Shown piece after piece: positions 1-7,749 of a stretch of 33,104 nt of DNA. Position 1 is the stretch's first letter, and every line of letters starts with the position of its first letter. The position numbers and the translations under genes are program-made. The notes beneath the pieces are model-generated. The model worked only from the letters and a program-made list of their open reading frames with translations, did not search any database and was not told the DNA's origin. This DNA is from Verrucomicrobiales bacterium (GTDB taxonomy: Bacteria > Verrucomicrobiota > Verrucomicrobiia > Verrucomicrobiales > SLCJ01). The stretch lies in NCBI GenBank assembly GCA_024636835.1, contig JAGXGH010000060.1, positions 1-33,104 of the forward strand. Direction: 5' to 3'.

Positions 1-3
1 ATA

Positions 4-36
4 TCGTCGGCAGCGTCAGATGTGTATAAGAGACAG
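4..36 (+). other. Nextera (Tn5) read-1 sequencing adapter, artefact
   Basis: The 33 bases match the Illumina Nextera read-1 transposase adapter, ending in the 19-bp Tn5 mosaic end at 18-36 (AGATGTGTATAAGAGACAG). This is untrimmed library sequence, not genome. It creates false start codons: translating from base 20 gives the prefix MCIRDS, a familiar adapter artefact. Genomic sequence begins at 37; bases 1-3 are also suspect. Confidence 0.97.
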
Positions 37-820
37 CTCCGAGGGACAGTCGTGGACGAACATAAAACGCTTGGTTCTCGGTGGCGAAAAAGTGCCACAA
101 GGAATGCGGCGAAAGTTGCTAGATATGCTTCATGTCCTTGGTTCTGGCGAGTGCGCGGTGATGGCGACTTACGGGCTCACAGAAGTGAAGATGGCGTGGC
201 CGGAATGCCCCGGGCCAGAGGGGCGCGGCGGAACGGGATATCACTTGTCGCCGGACCTGGCATTAGTGGAAGTGATCGATCCCGAAACGGGTCTTGCTGT
301 GGACGATGGTTGCCCAGGTGAAATTGTTGTCACTCCCTTGCAAGCACGCGGCACGGTGGTGATCCGTTATCGCACTGGCGATTTGATCGATGGCGGACTG
401 ACCTATGAGCCGTGCCCCCATTGCGGGCGGACTTGTCCGCGCTTGGTTGGGAGTATTTCCCGAGTATCGAACCAGAAGCGTCTGCACATCGATAAGGTCA
501 AAGGAACGCTCGTCGACTTTAATCAAATGGAGGTTATGCTCGATGACCTGCCCGGTTTGGGTGCGTGGCAGATCGAATTGCGCAAAGAGAATGACGACCT
601 CATGGCACTCGATGAAGTGCACGTTTATGCAGCCCCTCAAAGCGATATGTCAGCGAGCGATTTGACCGCGCTGATTGCCAAGCGGTTCACCGAGGTCACC
701 GAGTTTACCCCAAATGAAATCCACATCACGACGATGGAAGACATGCGAACGCGACTTGGAGTGGGAGAAGTTCTCAAGGAAGAAAAACTCGTAGACCTCC
801 GCTCGAAAAATGATGGCTAA
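37..820 (+). CDS. Phenylacetate-CoA ligase-like (PaaK-type) adenylate-forming enzyme, 5'-truncated
   Basis: This is the C-terminal ~261 residues of an ANL-superfamily acyl/aryl-CoA ligase, which activates a carboxylic acid to its CoA thioester using ATP. Visible motifs are YGLTEV (A5-type), YRTGDLI (A7-type, ribose-contacting Asp) and a CPHCGRTCPRL segment followed by the ISR hinge region, as in the PaaK branch. PaaK proteins are usually about 430-450 residues, so the N-terminal half, with the P-loop-like SSGTTG motif, is missing. The reading frame enters from the adapter, so no native start is present; the first native codon is at 38. The stop overlaps the thiolase start by 11 bp, implying translational coupling and a role in feeding acyl-CoA into beta-oxidation. 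The substrate could be a fatty or an aromatic acid; the sequence does not settle this. Confidence 0.85.
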
Positions 821-2066
821 CAATCGCGAAATAGTCATCATCGATGGTGTGCGCACTCCGTTTTGTCGGATGGCAAGCGATCTCGCCGGTTTCGATGCGG
901 TGGATCTCGGAGTGTCGGCGAGCAAGGCATTACTGGCCAAAACCGGTATCGACAGCGGGGTGATCGATGAGGTGGTTTTTGGTTGTGTGTGTCAGCCTTT
1001 TGACTCGGCGAACATCGCCCGTGTGATCGCGCTTCGGGCGGGCGTTCCTGAATCAACGCCCGCCTTCACCGTGCAGCGCAATTGCGCATCGGGTATGGAA
1101 GCGGTGACGACTGCGTTCAATAAAATCAACGCGGGACGCGGTGAGGTTTTCCTGGTCGGAGGCACCGAGTCGATGTCCAATATTCCACTACTCTTTCGCG
1201 ACTCCGCAGCGCGGAAGTTCGCAGCATTGGCCCGGTCGAAGGGCTTGGTTACACGGTTGGCGGCGATGATGAAATTCCGCCCGCAAGACTTTGCTCCAGT
1301 GGTGGGCTTGCAGCTGGGATTGTCTGATAAAATTGCGAATATGTCGATGGGTGACACAGCCGAACTTCTGGCGCGCGAATACGCAATCTCTCGTGGCGAG
1401 CAAGATGCATTTGCAAACGATTCACAGCACAAGGCCGCAGCGGCGCAGGATTTTCTTCAGCAACAAATTGCACCGGTTTTTACGGCGAAAGCGAAGAGCG
1501 CGGTGGCTGAAGATAACGGTGTGCGCGGCGACTCATCGGTGGAAAAGCTGGCAAAACTCCGCCCGGTGTTCGACCGCCGTTATGGCACGGTGACCGCGGG
1601 GAACAGCTCGCAGATTTCCGACGGCGCGGTGGCATTGTTGGTCACTACAGCCGAACGCGCTAAATCCGAGGGGTGGGAGGTTCTCGGCACCTTGGTAGAT
1701 TATGCGTATTCCGGTTGCGATCCGAAACGCATGGGCCTCGGCCCGGTGGGAGCGATCGGTAAACTTCACGCTGCCGGAGGAGTTCGTCCGACGGATTGTG
1801 AGGTGGTGGAGATCAACGAAGCATTCGCTGTGCAAGTACTCGCGGTGATGAAAGATCTAGAGCAGGCCGGGCTACCAGTGACTGAGAGCCAGCTCAACCC
1901 ACATGGTGGAGCGATCGCACTGGGTCATCCTGTTGGTGCCACCGGTGCGCGGCTCATCCTCACCACTTTACATGCGTTAAGACAGCGTGGCGGAGGTCAA
2001 GGAATTGCCAGTTTGTGTATCGGCGGCGGACAAGGCGGCGCGGTGCACCTACGATCCGCGCCGTAG
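810..2066 (+). CDS. Acetyl-CoA acyltransferase (3-ketoacyl-CoA thiolase)
   Basis: This 418-residue thiolase catalyses the last step of beta-oxidation, cleaving 3-ketoacyl-CoA with CoA to give acetyl-CoA and a shortened acyl-CoA. The catalytic residues are all visible: nucleophile Cys92 in NCASGMEAV, His373 in ALGHPVGATGAR, and Cys403 in CIGGGQGG. Length fits FadA/FadI-type enzymes (about 390-440). Two ATG codons lie in tandem at 810 and 813; the outer one is chosen. The gene overlaps the upstream ligase by 11 bp and is followed after 36 bp by the multifunctional alpha subunit, so it probably forms the beta component of a trifunctional complex. An acetyl-CoA acetyltransferase (biosynthetic thiolase) has the same fold, but the neighbours favour degradation. 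Confidence 0.93.
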   Translation: MMANNREIVIIDGVRTPFCRMASDLAGFDAVDLGVSASKALLAKTGIDSGVIDEVVFGCVCQPFDSANIARVIALRAGVPESTPAFTVQRNCASGMEAVTTAFNKINAGRGEVFLVGGTESMSNIPLLFRDSAARKFAALARSKGLVTRLAAMMKFRPQDFAPVVGLQLGLSDKIANMSMGDTAELLAREYAISRGEQDAFANDSQHKAAAAQDFLQQQIAPVFTAKAKSAVAEDNGVRGDSSVEKLAKLRPVFDRRYGTVTAGNSSQISDGAVALLVTTAERAKSEGWEVLGTLVDYAYSGCDPKRMGLGPVGAIGKLHAAGGVRPTDCEVVEINEAFAVQVLAVMKDLEQAGLPVTESQLNPHGGAIALGHPVGATGARLILTTLHALRQRGGGQGIASLCIGGGQGGAVHLRSAP

Positions 2067-2091
2067 CCGAAGTATGTAGCGTAATATTAAT

Positions 2092-2097
2092 GGGAGA
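2092..2097 (+). promoter_or_regulatory. Shine-Dalgarno site of the fadJ-like gene
   Basis: GGGAGA sits five bases before the ATG at 2103 and supports that start. It is one of the clearer ribosome binding sites in the window; most other starts here have weak or no Shine-Dalgarno sequence. Confidence 0.6.
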
Positions 2098-2102
2098 AAC
2101 CA

Positions 2103-4295
2103 ATGCCCAATCTCAAAGAAATAACGTCGAAGGTTCAGTTCCATTCCAATGGTGCTGACGGTCACCATTTTGATCACAAGCATGTCCATTATGAGATAGA
2201 TGCGGATGGCATAGTGATGTTGACCTTCGATCGTCAAGGCTCGTCGGCGAACATTTTCGATGAAGACACCTTTGCGGAACTTGAGGATATTCTCAGTCAC
2301 ATCGAGGGGCACGCGGAATTGTCTGGGGTGCTTATTCGTTCTGCGAAAGACAAAGTATTCATTGCGGGGGCGGATCTGAAGCACATGTCCAAATGCGTTC
2401 ACGGGCCGGCGACGGACCGCGAAGCCTTGAAGGAATTGATCACTCGCGGTCAGGCGGCATTCAATCGTTTGGCAAACTTGGCGGTGCCCAAAGTGGCGCT
2501 CATTCATGGTGCATGCCTTGGCGGTGGTTTGGAGATGGCTCTGGCTTGCGACTGGCGGGTGGCGTCGCTTGATAAGGCGACGAAGATTGGCCTGCCTGAA
2601 ACGCAGTTGGGCATACTTCCGGCGTGGGGAGGAAGTACGCGCTTGCCAAAATTGATCGGATTGGATAGCGCGCTTGGTATTGCGGTGCCAGGTAAATCCG
2701 CAGTTGGGAAAAAGGCGCTGGCTCTAGGAATGGTCGACGAAGTGGTGCACCGCGAACAATTGGAAATCGCCGCCAAGCATTGGCTCAAACGTGGTCGGCG
2801 AACGACAAGCACGAGAGCGGTGAACCTCCCCGCAGTGCGCGATGTAGTGGCGTCGATAGCGCGGAAAAACACACTCAAGAAAACGCGTGGCAACTACCCG
2901 GCGCAGGAACGTCTGATCGAAGTGATGAAGGCATCGCTTTCCGTTTCGCACGAACAATCGCTGCGCAATGAGTTGGACGCTGTGCTCGATTTGGCAGCAA
3001 CGAATGCCTGCCGGAATTTGCTCAATTTATTCTTTTTGCAGGAGGGGGCGAAGAAGGCTCCAATCGAATTTGAGGTGACTCGCGACCCGGTGAACATTGA
3101 TCAAGTAGCGGTGATTGGTGCCGGTGTGATGGGCGCGGGAATTGCGCAGTGGTGTGCGGCGCGTGGGTCGCATGTGATTATCAAAGACCTTTCACTCGAC
3201 GCCATGGCGGCAGGAATGAATACCGTCCGCAAGCGCTTCGACGAGGCGGTGAAACGGCATATCTTCACTCGTGGCGAAGCGGAGAACCTCATGGAAAATG
3301 TCACACCAGTGGTAGACGAAGTGTCGCTGAAGTCGCGTCAGATCGTCATCGAGGCGGCGGTCGAAAAGATGGCGGTCAAGCAAGCGATCTTCAAAGATCT
3401 CGCTGAAACTGCGGGGGAGTCGACCATTCTCGCCACCAATACATCTGCCCTGCCGATTCATGAGATTGCCAAGGTGACGCCGCATCCGGAGCGGGTCATC
3501 GGAATGCATTTCTTCAACCCTGTGCACCGCATGACCTTGGTCGAGGTGATTCACACAGAGTCGACGGATCCCAATGTGATCGCCGATGCGGTGGCATTTG
3601 TTCGCTCGATTGGCAAGATGCCTGTGGTAGCGAAGGATAGTCCGGGGTTCATCGTCAACCGCATTCTGATGCCCTATTTGATCGAGGCTGGGTATCTATT
3701 TTCGCGTCACATTGGTGCGCATCGGATCGATAAGGTGATGCTCGATTTCGGCATGCCGATGGGCCCTCTGCGCTTGCTTGACGAGGTTGGTTTGGATGTG
3801 GCCTTGCACGTTGCTCGCACCTTGAGCGAGGCGATGCCCGGTCGGTTCACCACACCGGAAGTGATCGAGCGCTTAGTGGAGCTGGGTGATCTTGGATGTA
3901 AGACGGGACGTGGGTTTTACTGCTACGATAAGGATAGTAAAAAAGATGGCATGTTGGGTGTGAACCCAGGAGCACTTTCTGCGTGCGGCAACGAGCCAGA
4001 AACTGGTCTCGAATCCGATAGCGAACTGCGATGGCGCTTAAGCTTACTGATGAGCAACGAGGCTTTGCTTTGTCTTGAAGAAGGCGTGGCGGCATCTGCG
4101 GGTGATATTGATTTGGCGATGGTGATGGGCACGGGTTACGCGCCATTCCTCGGCGGACCACTTCGGCACTGCGAAACCCGTGGCTTAAGCAAGACGGCTG
4201 ATCAATTGCATGGATTTTGGGAATCCACCGGTCGTGAGATTTTTAAACCAGCAGGCTATCTGCGACTCCATGATTCCATTTTTCACCGCGATTAA
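2103..4295 (+). CDS. fadJ: Fatty-acid oxidation complex alpha subunit: enoyl-CoA hydratase / 3-hydroxyacyl-CoA dehydrogenase
   Basis: This 730-residue bifunctional enzyme hydrates trans-2-enoyl-CoA and then oxidises the L-3-hydroxyacyl-CoA with NAD+. The N-terminal crotonase domain (about 30-220) has both catalytic glutamates: Glu144 in LGGGLEMALACD and Glu166 in GLPETQLG. A linker helix region leads to the Rossmann domain beginning with GAGVMGAGIAQW near residue 339. The dehydrogenase His469 lies in GMHFFNPVHRM. Two C-terminal helical 3HCDH domains follow, the first about 515-610 and the second from about 640. Length matches FadB/FadJ (about 715-730). It sits between the thiolase and acyl-CoA dehydrogenase genes in one operon, two bases from the latter. 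The symbol could equally be fadB; the split between aerobic and anaerobic paralogues cannot be read from sequence alone. Confidence 0.93.
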   Translation: MPNLKEITSKVQFHSNGADGHHFDHKHVHYEIDADGIVMLTFDRQGSSANIFDEDTFAELEDILSHIEGHAELSGVLIRSAKDKVFIAGADLKHMSKCVHGPATDREALKELITRGQAAFNRLANLAVPKVALIHGACLGGGLEMALACDWRVASLDKATKIGLPETQLGILPAWGGSTRLPKLIGLDSALGIAVPGKSAVGKKALALGMVDEVVHREQLEIAAKHWLKRGRRTTSTRAVNLPAVRDVVASIARKNTLKKTRGNYPAQERLIEVMKASLSVSHEQSLRNELDAVLDLAATNACRNLLNLFFLQEGAKKAPIEFEVTRDPVNIDQVAVIGAGVMGAGIAQWCAARGSHVIIKDLSLDAMAAGMNTVRKRFDEAVKRHIFTRGEAENLMENVTPVVDEVSLKSRQIVIEAAVEKMAVKQAIFKDLAETAGESTILATNTSALPIHEIAKVTPHPERVIGMHFFNPVHRMTLVEVIHTESTDPNVIADAVAFVRSIGKMPVVAKDSPGFIVNRILMPYLIEAGYLFSRHIGAHRIDKVMLDFGMPMGPLRLLDEVGLDVALHVARTLSEAMPGRFTTPEVIERLVELGDLGCKTGRGFYCYDKDSKKDGMLGVNPGALSACGNEPETGLESDSELRWRLSLLMSNEALLCLEEGVAASAGDIDLAMVMGTGYAPFLGGPLRHCETRGLSKTADQLHGFWESTGREIFKPAGYLRLHDSIFHRD

Positions 4296-4297
4296 TT

Positions 4298-6157
4298 ATG
4301 GCATCGGTTATTGATACATCGAAGATGAATGAAGGGCAGCGCGCCGCACTAGAGACGGCCGAGGCAGCGCGCACCGAGGCCGGAGAAATGGCAACCTTCG
4401 CTTCGTCTCTCTTTCTAGGTAATCCTGATTTCGGAAACCTGTTCCCGTTTCCCGATCAGTCGCCGGATGACCGTGCGGAAGGAGATGAGTTCTTGGCGAA
4501 ACTGAGAGCGTTTCTTAAGAGCCACGTCGACGCAGATGCGATTGATCGAGACGGCGAGATTCCGGATGAGGTTCTGCGCGGTTTGGCGGAGATGAAGGCA
4601 TTCGCGATCAAGATCCCGAAGAAATATGGCGGGCTCGGGCTGTCGCAAGTAAACTACGCCCGCGCGGCGACGCTCCTCGGGTCTCACTGCGCGAACCTGA
4701 CCGCGCTACTGTCGGCGCATCAGTCAATTGGCGTGCCCCAGCCAGTGCTGACTTTTGGCACCGATGCGCAGAAGGAAAAATACCTGCCACGTTTCGCGAA
4801 GGGTGAGATTTCAGCGTTTGCCTTGACCGAGAATGAAGTGGGATCTGATCCCGCACGGATGAAAACAACGGCCGAACCGGATGGCGATGAATTCGTCATC
4901 AATGGCGAAAAGCTTTGGTGCACGAACGGGGTGAAAGCTGGAGTGATTGTCGTGATGGCGCGAACCCCTGCGCGTAGTGAGGATAAGTCCGGCCGCCAGC
5001 CAATTACTGCGTTTATCGTAGAAATGGATTCGCCAGGCGTGGAGGTGGTCACCCGTTGCCATTTCATGGGACTGCGGGCACTCTACAATGGCGTAATACG
5101 ATTCACCAATGTGCGTGTGCACAAGGAAGCCATTCTCCACAGGGAAGGCAAGGGATTAAAGGTCGCGCTGACGACGCTGAACACCGGCCGCCTTACTTTG
5201 CCTGCCGGGTGTTTGGGCATGGCGAAAAATTCGCTGAAGATCGTCCGTAAGTGGGCGGCGGAACGCGAACAGTGGGGGGCGCCGATTGGCAAGCACGCGG
5301 CCATTGCCGATAAGATCGCGAGAATCGCCGCGCAGACTTTCGCGATGGAGGCGATGACGGAATTCGTCTGTGCGATGGTCGATAGAGACAAGGACGCAGA
5401 TATCCGTATTGAGGCGGCGATGGCGAAGATGTGGGGGACTGAGCGCGGTTGGGAAATCGCTGACGAAACGATGCAGATCCGTGGCGGCCGCGGGTATGAA
5501 ACAGCAGACTCGCTACGTAATCGCGGTGAAGAACCAATCGCCGTGGAACGCAACATGCGGGACGCGCGGATTAACACGATTTTCGAAGGTTCCTCGGAAA
5601 TCATGCGCCTGTTTATCGCTCGCGAAGCACTCGATCCTCATTTGAAAATCGGTGCGGCGGTAGTGAATTCACGGCTACCCATGGGCGAACGAGCGAAGGC
5701 AGGCGCGAAGGCTGCGCTGCATTACGCGTGGTGGTATCCCACACGATGGTTGCCGCTTCCGGCGAAGAATGCCGGAGGCTTGCCTAGCGAGTTGGCGTGT
5801 GTCGTGCGGTTTATTAACCGCCGGTCGCGGATGTTGTCGCGTGCGCTGTTTCACGGCATCGCAAAATTCGGGCCAAAGCTCGATCGCCAGCAGTTGTTTC
5901 TCGGGCGGATAGTGGAGATAGGTACCGAGCTCTTTGCATTGAGTTGCGCGGTTTCCAAGACCCAAGTGGTGTTGAACGGCAAATCAAAATCCGAGCGTGA
6001 CGACCTTCTTTTACTGATCAAATTCCTTTGCGAGGACACCCGCCGAAAGGTGGATGAGCGGTTCCGCTGCCTTCATGCAAAAGGTGATGCTGACGGCTAT
6101 CGCTTGGCGAGTCTTTTGCTCGACGATGCAAACGCACTGCCCGAACTCATGCTCTAA
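4298..6157 (+). CDS. Acyl-CoA dehydrogenase (long, VLCAD/ACAD9-like)
   Basis: This FAD enzyme of 619 residues catalyses the first oxidation of beta-oxidation, acyl-CoA to trans-2-enoyl-CoA. The FAD and substrate motif FALTENEVGSDPARM, then INGEKLWCTNG, mark the middle beta domain. GGRGYETADSL and RDARINTIFEGSSEIMR mark the C-terminal helical domain, with Glu430 in IFEGSSE at the position of the catalytic base of medium-chain enzymes. An extra ~190 residues follow the core, as in the very-long-chain/ACAD9 branch; classical short- and medium-chain enzymes are about 380-400 residues. It starts two bases after the upstream stop, so it is the last gene of the operon. It ends in a 4-bp convergent overlap with the RDD gene. 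Electrons would pass to an electron-transfer flavoprotein not encoded here. Confidence 0.92.
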   Translation: MASVIDTSKMNEGQRAALETAEAARTEAGEMATFASSLFLGNPDFGNLFPFPDQSPDDRAEGDEFLAKLRAFLKSHVDADAIDRDGEIPDEVLRGLAEMKAFAIKIPKKYGGLGLSQVNYARAATLLGSHCANLTALLSAHQSIGVPQPVLTFGTDAQKEKYLPRFAKGEISAFALTENEVGSDPARMKTTAEPDGDEFVINGEKLWCTNGVKAGVIVVMARTPARSEDKSGRQPITAFIVEMDSPGVEVVTRCHFMGLRALYNGVIRFTNVRVHKEAILHREGKGLKVALTTLNTGRLTLPAGCLGMAKNSLKIVRKWAAEREQWGAPIGKHAAIADKIARIAAQTFAMEAMTEFVCAMVDRDKDADIRIEAAMAKMWGTERGWEIADETMQIRGGRGYETADSLRNRGEEPIAVERNMRDARINTIFEGSSEIMRLFIAREALDPHLKIGAAVVNSRLPMGERAKAGAKAALHYAWWYPTRWLPLPAKNAGGLPSELACVVRFINRRSRMLSRALFHGIAKFGPKLDRQQLFLGRIVEIGTELFALSCAVSKTQVVLNGKSKSERDDLLLLIKFLCEDTRRKVDERFRCLHAKGDADGYRLASLLLDDANALPELML

Positions 6158-6711
6158 TGCTTGGTGAGTAATTTAATCACCTTGGTACGCGCGATGTAGT
6201 CGTGCACGCAGCGTCGATCTTCACCAAAAATCATCAAAGGATTTGCCACAGCGACTGCCAAGCCGCTGACTCCAGCCTGGCTGATCAGCGCGAACAGTCC
6301 AAAGCGCAACAGCACGAGATTGGCGAGAGTTGGTATCTTGCCGGTCTCGTAGTCGACAACTTGAATTTTCAAAATCCGTTTTCCTATCGTTTGCCCTCTC
6401 CGCAGGGTGTAAAAGTTCACCAAGGCCCAGACAGCGATACCTCCAAGGCTTTGGACAAGCTCTTCGAGCGCCGACCCTTGGAGTAGCGCATCCGGCGGCA
6501 CACCGCGCAGGCCACTGACGATGCTGAGCACCAATCCGCAGGGGATCATCGCGAAAACCACGTCGAGGATAAACGCCATCAGTCGAGTTGATCGCTCAGC
6601 GAGAGGTGGCTCGCGGTCTACAACTACCTCATCAGTTACGTCTTCATCCGTCGACGTGTAGGACGTCGCAACGTCACTGGCATTGGCTGATGATGGGGTC
6701 TCTGTAGGCAT
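6154..6711 (-). CDS. RDD family integral membrane protein
   Basis: This 185-residue membrane protein has an acidic, Ser/Thr-rich cytoplasmic N-terminus (about 1-38). The RDD core follows: RLMAFILDVVFAMIPCG supplies the Arg and the in-membrane Asp that name the family. A second segment lies near GGIAVWALVNFYTLRRGQTIGKR, and a third near LVLLRFGLFALISQAG. The closing motif RRCVHDYIARTKVI is typical of the family's C-terminus. RDD proteins are multi-pass proteins of largely unknown function; some are reported as Na+/H+ exchangers. Its 3' end overlaps the acyl-CoA dehydrogenase by 4 bp in convergent orientation. It may be co-transcribed from the DUF4230-like gene 52 bp upstream. Confidence 0.85.
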   Translation of the reverse strand: MPTETPSSANASDVATSYTSTDEDVTDEVVVDREPPLAERSTRLMAFILDVVFAMIPCGLVLSIVSGLRGVPPDALLQGSALEELVQSLGGIAVWALVNFYTLRRGQTIGKRILKIQVVDYETGKIPTLANLVLLRFGLFALISQAGVSGLAVAVANPLMIFGEDRRCVHDYIARTKVIKLLTKH

Positions 6712-6763
6712 GTCGGTAAAGTGAATCCAACGGCCTTCATATATAGCCCCCTGACGCGAGCCG

Positions 6764-7483
6764 TCAATCCCGCTCTACTAGCGGTGTCGTATCAAGAGGT
6801 TCACGGACGACTTCGACTTCACCCGGGGCCGAGGCTTCGACGGACTTCTTCAAATGCTCGATCAGATGTTCATCGGCACGCTTTAAAAGATCCGACTCCA
6901 TGGCTGTTGCGTTGGCGAGACGTTTTAGTTCGTTTTGCGCGTGTTCGCGGTCCTCTTTGCTGAGCCGGTTCCACATTCCGTTTTGGTCGCTAAGGATGCG
7001 GAATTTCTTTTGCTCGTTCGACAGGATCACCGGGTCGGGAAGGCGCGCGATGACTTGGGTGCCAGCGGCATTGATTTCCAGTTCCGGCAGTTTGTCCAGC
7101 TTGTAGCCGGCTTTGGCAGTAAAGACCGCCTGTACCTCGATTTTCTTCGTGCTACCAAGGTAGGTGTGTTCCCAAGCAAACTTTTGCTTGAAAGTTTTCT
7201 CAGCGGTGGAGAGTTCGTTGATCGATTTTGTGCCTTCGTCGATGATTTCATCGGCGACGATGATCGTGGGCGAAAACCCAAGAGCCTCACCAGCAGATTT
7301 TAGCCACCCTCCGGCACGCTCCACTTTATCCATGGCGTTGTCGGCTCCTCGATTGGCGATGGCTTCGGCTTTTGATGCGAACTCCGCCGGTCCGCGGAAC
7401 ATAATAAAATAAGTCGCCACACCGAAGGTGGCGATGATCAGACAAATTCCAATCCAGGGTTTTATACTGTGTGGGCGTGTCAT
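6764..7483 (-). CDS. DUF4230-like membrane-anchored protein
   Basis: This 239-residue protein has a single N-terminal membrane anchor (WIGICLIIATFGVATYFIMF, about 11-30) and an extracytoplasmic remainder. The body fits the DUF4230 pattern: a segment opening with STAEKTFKQKF, a beta segment with VFTAKAGYKLDKLPELEIN, then a short conserved stretch resembling VIARLPDPVILS, and a C-terminal helix with many Asp, Glu and Lys residues (SDLLKRADEHLIEHLKK). The family has no established function. The gene lies upstream of the RDD gene on the same strand. The family assignment is from pattern memory, so it is moderate; the membrane topology is directly visible. Confidence 0.65.
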   Translation of the reverse strand: MTRPHSIKPWIGICLIIATFGVATYFIMFRGPAEFASKAEAIANRGADNAMDKVERAGGWLKSAGEALGFSPTIIVADEIIDEGTKSINELSTAEKTFKQKFAWEHTYLGSTKKIEVQAVFTAKAGYKLDKLPELEINAAGTQVIARLPDPVILSNEQKKFRILSDQNGMWNRLSKEDREHAQNELKRLANATAMESDLLKRADEHLIEHLKKSVEASAPGEVEVVREPLDTTPLVERD

Positions 7484-7749
7484 TTGTATTATCTTTTACA
7501 TCTCGAGTAGGCTCGATTTATCTAAAAACGGTCAACGACTCGCAAGTCATAGAGAGTTTCAACATGCCAGATACGAAGAAGATCAACCACGGAATAAAGG
7601 AATTTCACTGAAAATCACGCATTTACGATTCCTTACTGAGCCTCCTGGAAGTTTGGCCCACCAGTTCCACTATGCAATACAATGGCGTCACCCGGCTATT
7701 GAAAGATTCCATCTTCCGGCGCAGTATGAGACGCATCCACTTCTACTCC
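7484..7749. other. Divergent intergenic region
   Basis: These 266 bp lie between the minus-strand DUF4230-like gene and the plus-strand secreted-protein gene. They should hold promoters for both. I see no convincing -35/-10 pair, terminator or RNA gene. The plus-strand frame is open from 7672, but the first ATG followed by a signal peptide is at 7750. Confidence 0.4.

Noticed and set aside
7672..7749. Earlier start for the large secreted protein.
   Set aside because: The added residues are Arg-rich and would bury the signal peptide, which begins cleanly at 7750.
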